Positions 40,544-54,678 of a stretch of DNA of 64,000 nt are shown here, one piece after another. Made by a program: the position numbers and the translations under genes. Under the pieces are notes generated by a model. The model was not told where the DNA came from, did no database searches, and was given only the letters and a program-made list of their open reading frames with translations. Origin of the DNA: Prosopocoilus inquinatus (Eukaryota > Arthropoda > Insecta > Coleoptera > Lucanidae). Position 1 is the stretch's first letter. The number at the start of each line of letters is the position of its first letter. Location: positions 3,461,001 through 3,525,000 of the forward strand of contig JAYKNF010000014.1 in NCBI GenBank assembly GCA_036172665.1, written 5' to 3'.

Positions 40544-43500
40544 ATTAGCGTTGTTCCTGTGATGTATCTAATCGATCCTTACTCATCTATCATGTTATTT
40601 GACGTTTGGATGGACTCCAGTAACTAGGAAGAGAGATACAAAGATTTCGGACGCAGCAGAAGCTGGAAATAGTTTTGAACGAAACAACACCTATTACCGT
40701 TGTTCCTGTGATGTATCTAAACGATCCTTACTTATCTAACATGTTATTTAACGTTTGGATACACTCCAGTAAGTCTGATGTGAGATACAAAGTTTTTGGA
40801 CGCAGCAGGAGCTGGAAATAGTTTGAAACGAAACAACACGTATTAGCGTTGTTCCTGTGCTGTATCTAATCGATCCTTACTTATCTATCATGTTATTTGA
40901 CGTTTGGATGGACTCCAGTAACCCTGACGTGAGATACGAAGTTCTCGGACGCAGCAGAAGCTGGAAATAGTTTTAAACGAAACAACACGCATTAGCGTTG
41001 TTCCTGTGATGTATCTAATCGATCCTTACTCATCTATCATGTTATTTGGCGTTACGATGGACTCCAGTAACTTAGATGTGAGATACGAAGTTCTCGGACG
41101 CAGCTGAAGCTAGAAATAGTTTTAAACGAAACAACATGCATTAGCGTTGTTCCTGTGATGTATCTAATCGATCCTTACTTATCTATCATGTTATTTGACG
41201 TTTGGATGGACCCCAGTAACCCTGACTTGAGATACGAAGTTCTCGGACGCAGCCGAAGCTGGAAATAGTTTTAAACGAAACAACACGTATTAGCGTTGTT
41301 CCTGTGCTGTATCTAATCGATCCTTACTTATCTATCATGTTATTTGGCGTTTCGATGGACTCCAGTAGCTCTGATGTGAGATACGACGTTTTCGGACGCA
41401 GCAGAAGCTGGAAATAGTTTTAAACGAAACAACACGCATTAGCGTTGTTCCTGTGATGTATCTAATCGATCCTTACTTAGCTACTATGTTATTTGACGTT
41501 TCGATGGACTCCAGTAACTCTAATGTGAGATACGACGTTCTCGGACGCAGCAGAAGCTGGAAATAGTTTTAAACGAAACAACACGTATTAGCGTTGTTCC
41601 TGTGATGTATATAATCGATCCTTACTCATCTATCATGTTATTTGACGTTTGGATGGACTCCAGTAACTCTGATGAGAAATACAAAGATTTCGGAAGCAGC
41701 AGAAGCTGGAAATAGTTTTGAACGAAACACCACCTATTAGCGTTGTTCCTGTGATGTATCTAAACGATCCTTACTTATCTAACATGTTATTTGACGTTTG
41801 GATGGACTCCAGTATGTCTGATGTGAGATACAAAGTTTTTGGACGCAGCAGGAGCTGGAAATAGTTTTAAACGAAACACCACGTATTAGCGTTGTTCCTG
41901 TGCTGTATCTAATCGATCCTTACTTATCTATCATGTTATTTAACGTTTGGATACACTCCAGTAAGTCTGATGTGAGATACAAAGTTTTTGGACGCAGCAG
42001 GAGCTGGAAATAGTTTTAAACGAAACAACACGTATTAGCGTTGTTCCTGTGGTGTATCTAAACGATCCTTACTTATCTAACATGTTATTTGACGTTTGGA
42101 TGGACTCCAGTGTGTCTGATGTGAGATACAAAGTTTTGGGACGCAGCAGGAGCTGGAAATAGTTTTAATCGAAACAACACATATTAGCGTTGTTCCTGTA
42201 ATGTATCTAATCGATCCTTACTCATCTATCATGTTATTTGACGTTTGGACAGACTCCAGTAACTCTGATGTGAGACACAAAGTTATCGGACGCAGCAGAA
42301 GCTGGAAATAGTTTTGAACGAAACAACACGTATTAGCGTTGTTCCTGTGATGTATCTAAACGATCCTTACTTACCTAACATGTTATTTGACGTTTGGATG
42401 GACTCCAGTAAGTCTGATGTGAGATACAAAGTTTTTGGACGCAGCAGGAGCTGGAAATAGTGTTAAACGAAACAACACGTATTAGCGTTGTTCCTGTGCT
42501 GTATCTAATCGATACTTACTTATCTATCATGTTATTTGACGTTTCGATGGACTCCAGTAACTCTGATGTGAGATACAAAGTTTTTGGACGCAGCAGGAGC
42601 TGGAAATAGTTTTAAACGAAACAACACGTATTAGCGTTGTTCCTGTGCTGTATCTAATCGATCCTTACTTATCTATCATGTTATTTGACGTTTGGATTAA
42701 CTCCAGTAACTCTGATGTGAGATACGACGTTTTCGGACGCAGCAGAAGCTGGAAATAGTTTTAAACGAAACAACACGTATTAGCGTTGTTCCTGTGATGT
42801 ATCTAATCGATCCTTACTCATCTATCATGTTATTTAACGTTTGAGTGGACTCCAGTAACTCTGATGAGAGATACAAAGATTTCGGACGCAGCAGAAGCTG
42901 GAAATACTTTTGAACGATACACCACCTATTAGCGTTGTTCCTGTGATGTATCTAAACGATTCTTACTTATCTAACATGTTATTTGACGTTTGGATGGACT
43001 CCAGTGTGCCTGATGTGAGATACAAAGTTTTGGGACGCAGCAGGAGCTGGAAATAGTTTTAAACGAAACAACACGTATTAGCGTTGTTCCTGTGCTGTAT
43101 CTAATCGATCCTTACTTATCTATCATGTTATTTGACGTTTGGATGGACTCCAGTAACCCTGACGTGAGATACGAAGTTCTCGGACGCAGCAGAAGCTGGA
43201 AATAGTTTTAAACGAAGCAACAGGCATTAGCGTTGTTCCTGTGATGTATCTAATCGATCCTTACTCATCTATCATGTTATTTGACGTTTCGATGGACTCC
43301 AGTAACTCTGATGTGAGATACGACGTTTCCGGACGCAGCAGAAGCTGGAAATAGTATTAAACGAAACAACACGTATTAGCGTTGTTCCTGTGATGTATCT
43401 AATCGATCCTTACTCATCTATCATGTTATTTGACGTTTGGATGGACTCCAGTAACTAGGAAGAGAGATAGAAAGATTTCGGACGCAGCAGAAGCTGGAAA

Positions 43501-44699
43501 TAGTTTTGAACGAAACAACACCTATTAGCGTTGTTCCTGTGATGTATCTAAACGATCCTTACTTATCTAACATGTTATTTAACGTTTGGATACACTCCAG
43601 TAAGTCTGATGTGAGATACAAAGTTTTTGGACGCAGCAGGAGCTGGAAATAGTTTTAAACGAAACAACACGTATTAGCGTTGTTCCTGTGCTGTATCTAA
43701 TCGATACTTACTTATCTATCATGTTATTTGACGTTTCGATGGACTCCAGTAACTCTGATGTGAGATACGAAGTTTTCGGACGCAGCAGAAGCTGGAAATA
43801 GTTTTAAACGAAACAACACGTATTAGCGTTGTTCCGGTGATGTATCTAATCGATCCTTACTCATCTATCATGTTATTTGACGTTTGGATGGACTCCAGTA
43901 ACTCTGATGTGAGATACAAAGTTTTTGGACGCAGCAGGAGCTGGAAATAGTTTTAAACGAAACAACACGTATTAGCGTTGTTCCTGTGCTGTATCTAATC
44001 GATCCTTACTTATCTATCATGTTATTTGACGTTTGGATGGACTCCAGTAACTCTGATATGAGATACGACGTTTTCGGACGCAGCAGAAGCTGGAAATAGT
44101 TTTAAACGAAACAACACGTATTAGCGTTGTTCCTGTGATGTATCTAATCGATCCTTACTCATCTATCATGTTATTTGACGTTTGGGTGGACTCCAGTGAG
44201 TCTGATGTGAGATACAAAGTTTTGGGACGCAGCAGGAGCTGGAAATAGTTTTAAACGAAACAACACGCATTAGCGTTGTTCCTGTGATGTATCTAATCGA
44301 TCCTTACTCATCTATCACGTTATTTGACGTTTCGATGGACTCCAGTAACTCTGATGTGAGATACGACGTTTCCGGACGCAGCAGAAGCTGGAAATAGTAT
44401 TAAACGAAACAACACGTATTAGCGTTGTTCCTGTGATGTATCTAATCGATCCTTACTCATCTATCATGTTATTTGACGTTTGGATGGACTCCAGTAACTA
44501 GGATGAGAGATACAAAGATTTCGGACGCAGCAGAAGCTGGAAATAGTTTTGAAGGAAACAACACCTATTAGCGTTGTTCCTGTGATGTATCTAAACGATC
44601 CTTACTTATCTAACATGTTATTTAACGTTTGGATACACTCCAGTAAGTCTGATGTGAGATACAAAGTTTTTGGACGCAGCAGGAGCTGGAAATAGTTTT
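40544..44699 (+). repeat. 28-monomer HOR block, first copy (93-monomer displacement)
   Basis: About 4.16 kb matches 54397..58550 at a displacement of 13,853 bases (93 x 149 minus 4). Shared rare variants include CTATTACCGTTG (40691, 54544), CCAGTATGTCTG (about 41809 and 55662), TTTTAATCGAAAC (about 42165), GTGAGACACAAAG (about 42270), AGTGTGCCTG (about 43004), GAGAGATAGAAAG (43461, 57314), ATCACGTTATTT (44316) and TTGAAGGAAAC (about 44549). Private: TATTTAACGTTTGAG near 42831 and CGATTCTTAC near 42957. Upstream of it, 39.5-40.5 kb matches 53.5-54.4 kb at 94 monomers, so one monomer was lost at the junction. Confidence 0.9.
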
Positions 44700-45146
44700 A
44701 AACGAAACAACACGTATTAGCGTTGTTCCTGTGCTGTATCTAATCGATTCTTACTTATCTATCATGTTATTTGACGTTTGGATGGACTCCAGTAACCCTG
44801 ACGTGAGATACGAAGTTCTCGGACGCAGCAGAAGCTGGAAATAGTTTTAAACGAAACAACACGCATTAGCGTTGTTCCTGTGATGTATCTAATCGATCCT
44901 TACTCATCTATCATGTTATTTGGCGTTACGATGGACTATAGTAACTTAGATGTGAGATACGAAGTTCTCGGACGCAGCTGAAGCTAGAAATAGTTTTAAA
45001 CGAAACAACATGCATTAGCGTTGTTCCTGTGATGTATCTAATCGATCCTTACTTATCTATCATGTTATTTGACGTTTGGATGGACTCCAGTAACCCTGAC
45101 TTGAAATACGAAGTTCTCGGACGCAGCCGAAGCTGGAAATAGTTTT

Positions 45147-46466
45147 AAACGAAACAACACGTATTAGCGTTGTTCCTGTGCTGTATCTAATCGATCCTTA
45201 CTTATCTATCATGTTATTTGGCGTTTCGATGGACTCCAGTAGCTCTGATGTGGGATACGACGTTTTCGGACGCAGCAGAAGCTGGAAATAGTTTTAAACG
45301 AAACAACACGCATTAGCGTTGTTCCTGTGATGTATCTAATCGATCCTTACTTAGCTACTATGTTATTTGACGTTTCGATGGACTCCAGTAACTCTAATGT
45401 GAGATACGACGTTTTCGGACGCAGCAGAAGCTGGAAATAGTTTTAAACGAAACAACACGTATTAGCGTTGTTCCTGTGATGTATATAATCGATCCTTACT
45501 CATCTATCATGTTATTTGACGTTTGGATGGACTCCAGTAACTCTGATGAGAAATACAAAGATTTCGTAAGCAGCAGAAGCTGGAAATAGTTTTGAACGAA
45601 ACACCACCTATTAGCGTTGTTCCTGTGATGTATCTAAACGATCCTTACTTATCTAACATGTTATTTGACGTTTGGATGGACTCCAGTAAGTCTGATGTGA
45701 GATACAAAGTTTTTGGACGCAGCAGGAGCTGGAAATAGTTTTAAACGAAACAACACGTATTAGCGTTGTTCCTGTGCTGTGTCTAATCGATCCTTACTTA
45801 TCTATCATGTTATTTGACGTTTGGATTAACTCCAGTAACTCTGATGTGAGATACGACGTTTTCGGACGCAGCAGAAGCTGGAAATAGTTTTAAACGAAAC
45901 AACACGTATTAGCGTTGTTCCTGTGATGTATCTAATCGATCCTTACTCATCTATCATGTTATTTGACGTTTGAGTGGACTCCAGTAACTCTGATGAGAGA
46001 TACAAAGATTTCGGACGCAGCAGAAGCTGGAAATACTTTTGAACGATACACCACCTATTAGCGTTGTTCCTGTGATGTATCTAAAGGATCCTTACTTATC
46101 TAACATGTTATTTGACGTTTGGATGGACTCCAGTGTGCCTGATGTGAGATACAAAGTTTTGGGACGCAGCAGGAGCTGGAAATAGTTTTAAACGAAACAA
46201 CACGTATTAGCGTTGTTCCTGTGCTGTATCTAATCGATCCTTACTTATCTATCATGTTATTTGACGTTTGGATGGACTCCAGTAACCCTGACGTGAGATA
46301 CGAAGTTCTCGGACGCAGCAGAAGCTGGAAATAGTTTTAAACGAAGCAACAGGCATTAGCGTTGTTCCTGTGATGTATCTAATCGATCCTTACTCATCTA
46401 TCATGTTATTTGACGTTTCGATGGACTCCAGTAACTCTGATGTGAGATACGACGTTTCCGGACGCA
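45147..46466 (+). repeat. HOR block shared with 58551..59864 (90-monomer displacement)
   Basis: V-W-X-Y monomers and those following recur 90 monomers on, at 13,404 bases after indel drift. Shared markers are GATTTCGTAAGCAGCAG (45560, about 58964) and CCTGTGCTGTGTC (45771, 59175). The match ends where 46441 onward continues CAGCTGAAGCTAG while the other copy has CAGCAGAGCTGG. Confidence 0.85.
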
Positions 46467-46487
46467 GCTGAAGCTAGAAATAGTTTT

Positions 46488-49318
46488 AAACGAAACAACA
46501 TGCATTAGCGTTGTTCCTGTGATGTATCTAATCGATCCTTACTCATCTATCATGTTATTTGGCGTTACGATGGACTCCAGTAACTTAGATGTGAGATACG
46601 AAGTTCTCGGACGCAGCTGAAGCTAGAAATAGTTTTAAACGAAACAACATGCATTAGCGTTGTTCCTGTGATGTATCTAATCGATCCTTACTTATCTATC
46701 ATGTTATTTGACGTTTGGATGGACTCCAGTAACCCTGACTTGAGATACGAAGTTCTCGGACGCAGCCGAAGCTGGAAATAGTTTTAAACGAAACAACACG
46801 TATTAGCATTGTTCCTGTGCTGTATCTAATCGATCCTTACTTATCTATCATGTTATTTGGCGTTTCGATGGACTCCAGTAGCTCTGATGTGAGATACGAC
46901 GTTTTCGGACGCAGCAGAAGCTGGAAATAGTTTTAAACGAAACAACACGCATTAGCGTTGTTCCTGTGATGTATCTAATCGATCCTTACTTAGCTACTAT
47001 GTTATTTGACGTTTCGATGGACTCAAGTAACTCTAATGTGAGATACGACGTTTTCGGACGCAGCAGAAGCTGGAAATAGTTTTAAACGAAACAACACGTA
47101 TTAGCGTTGTTCCTGTGATGTATATAATCGATCCTTACTCATCTATCATGTTATTTGACGTTTGGATGGACTCCAGTAACTCTGATGAGAAATACAAAGA
47201 TTTCGGAAGCAGCAGAAGCTGGAAATAGTTTTGAACGAAACACCACCTATTAGCGTTGTTCCTGTGATGTATCTAAACGATCCTTACTTATCTAACATGT
47301 TATCTGACGTTTGGATGGACTCCAGTAAGTCTGATGTGAGATACAAAGTTTATGGACGCAGCAGGAGCTGGAAATAGTTTTAAACGAAACACCACGTATT
47401 AGCGTTGTTCCTGTGCTGTATATAATCGATCCTTACTTATCTATCATGTTATTTAACGTTTGGATACACTCCAGTAAGTCTGATGTGAGATACAAAGTTT
47501 TTGGACGCAGCAGGAGCTGGAAATAGTTTTAAACGAAACAACACGTATTAGCGTTGTTCCTGTGATGTATCTAAACGATCCTTACTTATCTAACATGTTA
47601 TTTGACGTTTGGATGGACTCCAGTGTGTCTGATGTGAGATACAAAGTTTTGGGACGCAGCAGGAGCTGGAAATAGTTTTAAACGAAACAACACATATTAG
47701 CGTTGTTCCTGTAATGTATCTAATCGATCCTTACTCATCTATCATGTTATTTGACTTTTGGACAGACTCCAGTAACTCTGATGTGAGATACAAAGTTATC
47801 GGACGCAGCAGAAGCTGGAAATAGTTTTGAACGAAACAACACGTATTAGCGTTGTTCCTGTGATGTATCTAAACGATCCTTACTCATCTATCATGTTATT
47901 TGACGTTTGGATGGACTCCAGTAACTCTGATGTGAGATACAAAGTTTTTGGACGCAGCAGGAGCTGGAAATAGTTTTAAACGAAACAACACGTATTAGCG
48001 TTGTTCCTGTGCTATATCTAATCGATCCTTACTTATCTATCATGTTATTTGACGTTTGGATTAACTCCAGTAACTCTGATGTGAGATACGAAGTTCTCGG
48101 ACGCAGCAGAAGCTGGAAATAGTTTTAAACGAAGCAACAGGCATTAGCGTTGTTCCTGTGATGTATCTAATCGATCCTTACTCATCTATCATGTTATTTG
48201 ACGTTTCGATGGACTCCAGTAACTCTGATGTGAGATACGACGTTTCCGGACGCAGCTGAAGCTAGAAATAGTTTTAAACGAAACAACATGCATTAGCGTT
48301 GTTCCTGTGATGTATCTAATCGATCCTTACTCATCTATCATGTTATTTGACGTTTGGATGGACTCCAGTAACTCTGATGTGAGATACGACGTTTCCGGAC
48401 GCAGCAGAAGCTGGAAATAGTATTAAACGAAACAACACGTATTAGCGTTGTTCCTGTGATGTATCTAATCGATCCTTACTCATCTATCATGTTATTTGAC
48501 GTTCGGGTGGACTCCAGTGAGTCTGATGTGAAATACAAAGTTTTGGGACGCAACAGGAGCTGGAAATAGTTTTAAACGAAACAACACGCATTAGCGTTGT
48601 TCCTGTGATGTATCTAATCGATCCTTACTCATCTATCATGTTATTTGACGTTTCGATGGACTCCAGTAACTCTGATGTGAGATACGACGTTTCCGGACGC
48701 AGCAGAAGCTGGAAATAGTATTAAACGAAACAACACGTATTAGCGTTGTTCCTGTGATGTATCTAATCGATCCTTACTCATCTATCATGTTATTTGACGT
48801 TTGGATGGACTCCAGTAACTAGGATGAGAGATACAAAGATTTCGGACGCAGCAGAAGCTGGAAATAGTTTTGAACGAAACAACACCTATTAGCGTTGTTC
48901 CTGTGATGTATCTAAACGATCCTTACTTATCTAACATGTTATTTAACGTTTGGATACACTCCAGTAAGTCTGATGTGAGATTCAAAGTTTTTGGACGCAG
49001 CAGGAGCTGGAAATAGTTTGAAACGAAACAACACGTATTAGCGTTGTTCCTGTGCTGTATCTAATCGATCCTTACTTATCTATCATGTTATTTGACGTTT
49101 GGATTAACTCCAGTAACTCTGATGTGAGATACGACGTTTTCGGACGCAGCAAGAGCTGGAAATAGTTTTAAACGAAACAACACGCATTAGCGTTGTTCCT
49201 GTGATGTATCTAATCGATCCTTACTCATCTATCATGTTATTTGACGTTTCGATGGACTCCAGTAACTCTGATGTGAGATACGACGTTTCCGGACGCAGCA
49301 GAAGCTGGAAATAGTATT
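46488..49318 (+). repeat. Mosaic tract with T-U-V-W-X-Y string
   Basis: Holds a complete cassette at 46488..47381, then a patchwork of monomers familiar from other blocks. Examples are GACGTTCGGGTGG near 48500, seen also near 24217 and 33750, and GTTTGAAACG near 49017. Apparent private changes are AAAGTTTATGG near 47346 and GTGAGATTCAAAG near 48975. No coherent higher-order period could be followed by eye. Confidence 0.72.
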
Positions 49319-51998
49319 AAACGAAACAACACGTATTAGCGTTGTTCCTGTGCTGTATCTAATCGATCCTTACTTATCTATCATGTTATTTGACGTTTGG
49401 ATGGACTCCAGTAACCCTGACGTGAGATACGAAGTTCTCGGACGCAGCAGAAGCTGGAAATAGTTTTAAACGAAACAACACGCATTAGCGTTGTTCCTGT
49501 GATGTATCTAATCGATCCTTACTCATCTATCATGTTATTTGGCGTTACGATGGACTCCAGTAACTTAGATGTGAGATACGAAGTTCTCGGACGCAGCTGA
49601 AGCTAGATATAGTTTTAAACGAAACAACATGCATTAGCGTTGTTCCTGTGATGTATCTAATCGATCCTTACTCATCTATCATGTTATTTGGCGTTACGAT
49701 GGACTCCAGTAACTTAGATGTGAGATACGAAGTTCTCGGACGCAGCTGAAGCTAGAAATAGTTTTAAACGAAACAACATGCATTAGCGTTGTTCCTGTGA
49801 TGTATCTAATCGATCCTTACTTATCTATCATGTTATTTGACGTTTGGATGGACTCCAGTAACCCTGACTTGAGATACGAAGTTCTCGGACGCAGCCGAAG
49901 CTGGAAATAGTTTTAAACGAAACAACACGTATTAGCGTTGTTCCTGTGCTGTATCTAATCGATCCTTACTTATCTATCATGTTATTTGGCGTTTCGATGG
50001 ACTCCAGTAGCTCTGATGTGAGATACGACGTTTTCGGACGCAGCAGAAGCTGGAAATAGTTTTAAACGAAACAACACGCATTAGCGTTGTTCCTGTGATG
50101 TATCTAATCGATCCTTACTTAGCTACTATGTTATTTGACGTTTCGATGGACTCAAGTAACTCTAATGTGAGATACGACGTTTTCGGACGCAGCAGAAGCT
50201 GGAAATAGTTTTAAACGAAACAACACGTATTAGCGTTGTTCCTGTGATGTATATAATCGATCCTTACTCATCTATCATGTTATTTGACGTTTGGATGGAC
50301 TCCAGTAACTCTGATGAGAAATACAAAGATTTCGGAAGCAGCAGAAGCTGGAAATAGTTTTGAACGAAACACCACCTATTAGCGTTGTTCCTGTGATGTA
50401 TCTAAACGATCCTTACTTATCTAACATGTTATCTGACGTTTGGATGGACTCCAGTAAGTCTGATGTGAGATACAAAGTTTTTGGACGCAGCAGGAGCTGG
50501 AAATAGTTTTAAACGAAACACCACGTATTAGCGTTGTTCCTGTGCTGTATCTAATCGATCCTTACTTATCTATCATGTTATTTGACGTTTGGATGGACTC
50601 CAGTAACCCTGACGTGAGATACGAAGTTCTCGGACGCAGCAGAAGCTGGAAATAGTTTTAAACGAAGCAACAGACATTAGCGTTGTTCCTGTGATGTATC
50701 TAATCGATCCTTACTCGTCTATCATGTTATTTGACGTTTCAATGGACTCCAGTAACTCTGATGTGAGATACGACGTTTCCGGACGCAGCAGAAGCTGGAA
50801 ATAGTATTAAACGAAACAACACGTATTAGCGTTGTTCCTGTGATGTATCTAATCGATCCTTACTCATCTATCATGTTATTTGACGTTTGGATGGACTCCA
50901 GTAACTAGGATGAGATACAAAGATTTCGGACGCAGCAGAAGCTGGAAATAGTTTTGAACGAAACAACACCTATTAGCGTTGTTCCTGTGATGTATCTAAA
51001 CGATCCTTACTTATCTAACATGTTATTTAACGTTTGGATACACTCCAGTAAGTCTGATGTGAGATACAAAGTTTTTGGACGCAGCAGGAGCTGGAAATAG
51101 TTTTAAACGAAACAACACGTATTAGCGTTGTTCCTGTGCTGTATCTAATCGATACTTACTTATCTATCATGTTATTTGACGTTTCGATGGACTCCAGTAA
51201 CTCTGATGTGAGATACGAAGTTTTCGGACGCAGCAGAAGCTGGAAATAGTTTTAAACGAAACAACACGTATTAGCGTTGTTCCGGTGATGTATCTAATCG
51301 ATCCTTACTCATCTATCATGTTATTTGACGTTTGGATGGACTCCAGTAACTCTGATGTGAGATACAAAGTTTTTGGACGCAGCAGGAGCTGGAAATAGTT
51401 TTAAACGAAACAACACGTATTAGCGTTGTTCCTGTGCTGTATCTAATCGATCCTTACTTATCTATCATGTTATTTGACGTTTGGATGGACTCCAGTAACT
51501 CTGATGTGAGATACGACGTTTTCGGACGCAGCAGAAGCTGGAAATAGTTTTAAACGAAACAACACGTATTAGCGTTGTTCCTGTGATGTATCTAATCGAT
51601 CCTTACTCATCTATCATGTTATTTGACGTTTGGGTGGACTCCAGTGAGTCTGATGTGAAATACAAAGTTTTGGGACGCAGCAGGAGCTGGAAATAGTTCT
51701 AAACGAAACAACACGCATTAGCGTTGTTCCTGTGATGTATCTAATCGATCCTTACTCATCTATCATGTTATTTGACGTTTGGATGGACTCCAGTAACTAG
51801 GATGAGAGATACAAAGATTTCGGACGCAGCAGAAGCTGGAAATAGTTTTGAACGAAACAACACCTATTACCGTTGTTCCTGTGATGTATCTAAACGATCC
51901 TTACTTATCTAACATGTTATTTAACGTTTGGATACACTCCAGTAAGTCTGATGTGAGATACAAAGTTTTTGGACGCAGCAGGAGCTGGAAATAGTTTG
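49319..51998 (+). repeat. 18-monomer higher-order unit (2,680 bp), copy 1
   Basis: Bases 49319..52351 match 51999..55031 at a displacement of 2,680 (18 x 149 minus the 2-base deletion in each unit). Shared rare variants are AAGCTAGATATAG (49600, 52280), CAACAGACATTAG (50668, 53348), TTACTCGTC (50711, 53391) and the 147-bp monomer. Private: TTTCAATGGAC near 50738 and AATAGTTCTAAACG near 51692 in this copy. The unit contains a doubled T monomer and then U, V, W, X and Y. Confidence 0.93.
50809..50955 (+). repeat. 147-bp monomer (same 2-base deletion)
   Basis: Carries the same GGATGAGATAC deletion as 39487..39633 and lies in an equivalent HOR context. It belongs to copy 1 of the 18-monomer unit. 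Confidence 0.93.
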
Positions 51999-54678
51999 AA
52001 ACGAAACAACACGTATTAGCGTTGTTCCTGTGCTGTATCTAATCGATCCTTACTTATCTATCATGTTATTTGACGTTTGGATGGACTCCAGTAACCCTGA
52101 CGTGAGATACGAAGTTCTCGGACGCAGCAGAAGCTGGAAATAGTTTTAAACGAAACAACACGCATTAGCGTTGTTCCTGTGATGTATCTAATCGATCCTT
52201 ACTCATCTATCATGTTATTTGGCGTTACGATGGACTCCAGTAACTTAGATGTGAGATACGAAGTTCTCGGACGCAGCTGAAGCTAGATATAGTTTTAAAC
52301 GAAACAACATGCATTAGCGTTGTTCCTGTGATGTATCTAATCGATCCTTACTCATCTATCATGTTATTTGGCGTTACGATGGACTCCAGTAACTTAGATG
52401 TGATATACGAAGTTCTCGGACGCAGCTGAAGCTAGAAATAGTTTTAAACGAAACAACATGCATTAGCGTTGTTCCTGTGATGTATCTAATCGATCCTTAC
52501 TTATCTATCATGTTATTTGACGTTTGGATGGACTCCAGTAACCCTGACTTGAGATACGAAGTTCTCGGACGCAGCCGAAGCTGGAAATAGTTTTAAACGA
52601 AACAACACGTATTAGCGTTGTTCCTGTGCTGTATCTAATCGATCCTTACTTATCTATCATGTTATTTGGCGTTTCGATGGACTCCAGTAGCTCTGATGTG
52701 AGATACGACGTTTTCGGACGCAGCAGAAGCTGGAAATAGTTTTAAACGAAACAACACGCATTAGCGTTGTTCCTGTGATGTATCTAATCGATCCTTACTT
52801 AGCTACTATGTTATTTGACGTTTCGATGGACTCAAGTAACTCTAATGTGAGATACGACGTTTTCGGACGCAGCAGAAGCTGGAAATAGTTTTAAACGAAA
52901 CAACACGTATTAGCGTTGTTCCTGTGATGTATATAATCGATCCTTACTCATCTATCATGTTATTTGACGTTTGGATGGACTCCAGTAACTCTGATGAGAA
53001 ATACAAAGATTTCGGAAGCAGCAGAAGCTGGAAATAGTTTTGAACGAAACACCACCTATTAGCGTTGTTCCTGTGATGTATCTAAACGATCCTTACTTAT
53101 CTAACATGTTATCTGACGTTTGGATGGACTCCAGTAAGTCTGATGTGAGATACAAAGTTTTTGGACGCAGCAGGAGCTGGAAATAGTTTTAAACGAAACA
53201 CCACGTATTAGCGTTGTTCCTGTGCTGTATCTAATCGATCCTTACTTATCTATCATGTTATTTGACGTTTGGATGGACTCCAGTAACCCTGACGTGAGAT
53301 ACGAAGTTCTCGGACGCAGCAGAAGCTGGAAATAGTTTTAAACGAAGCAACAGACATTAGCGTTGTTCCTGTGATGTATCTAATCGATCCTTACTCGTCT
53401 ATCATGTTATTTGACGTTTCGATGGACTCCAGTAACTCTGATGTGAGATACGACGTTTCCGGACGCAGCAGAAGCTGGAAATAGTATTAAACGAAACAAC
53501 ACGTATTAGCGTTGTTCCTGTGATGTATCTAATCGATCCTTACTCATCTATCATGTTATTTGACGTTTGGATGGACTCCAGTAACTAGGATGAGATACAA
53601 AGATTTCGGACGCAGCAGAAGCTGGAAATAGTTTTGAACGAAACAACACCTATTAGCGTTGTTCCTGTGATGTATCTAAACGATCCTTACTTATCTAACA
53701 TGTTATTTAACGTTTGGATACACTCCAGTAAGTCTGATGTGAGATACAAAGTTTTTGGACGCAGCAGGAGCTGGAAATAGTTTTAAACGAAACAACACGT
53801 ATTAGCGTTGTTCCTGTGCTGTATCTAATCGATACTTACTTATCTATCATGTTATTTGACGTTTCGATGGACTCCAGTAACTCTGATGTGAGATACGAAG
53901 TTTTCGGACGCAGCAGAAGCTGGAAATAGTTTTAAACGAAACAACACGTATTAGCGTTGTTCCGGTGATGTATCTAATCGATCCTTACTCATCTATCATG
54001 TTATTTGACGTTTGGATGGACTCCAGTAACTCTGATGTGAGATACAAAGTTTTTGGACGCAGCAGGAGCTGGAAATAGTTTTAAACGAAACAACACGTAT
54101 TAGCGTTGTTCCTGTGCTGTATCTAATCGATCCTTACTTATCTATCATGTTATTTGACGTTTGGATGGACTCCAGTAACTCTGATGTGAGATACGACGTT
54201 TTCGGACGCAGCAGAAGCTGGAAATAGTTTTAAACGAAACAACACGTATTAGCGTTGTTCCTGTGATGTATCTAATCGATCCTTACTCATCTATCATGTT
54301 ATTTGACGTTTGGGTGGACTCCAGTGAGTCTGATGTGAAATACAAAGTTTTGGGACGCAGCAGGAGCTGGAAATAGTTTTAAACGAAACAACACGCATTA
54401 GCGTTGTTCCTGTGATGTATCTAATCGATCCTTACTCATCTATCATGTTATTTGACGTTTGGATGGACTCCAGTAACTAGGATGAGAGATACAAAGATTT
54501 CGGACGCAGCAGAAGCTGGAAATAGTTTTGAACGAAACAACACCTATTACCGTTGTTCCTGTGATGTATCTAAACGATCCTTACTTATCTAACATGTTAT
54601 TTAACGTTTGGATACACTCCAGTAAGTCTGATGTGAGATACAAAGTTTTTGGACGCAGCAGGAGCTGGAAATAGTTTG
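51999..54678 (+). repeat. 18-monomer higher-order unit (2,680 bp), copy 2
   Basis: Tandem partner of 49319..51998. The start of a third copy continues to 55031, with one mismatch at 54968 (AGCTAGAAAT against AGCTAGATAT), then diverges. Private: GTGATATACG near 52400. Confidence 0.92.
53489..53635 (+). repeat. 147-bp monomer (same 2-base deletion)
   Basis: Third occurrence of the deletion, exactly 2,680 bases after the second, inside copy 2 of the 18-monomer unit. Confidence 0.93.
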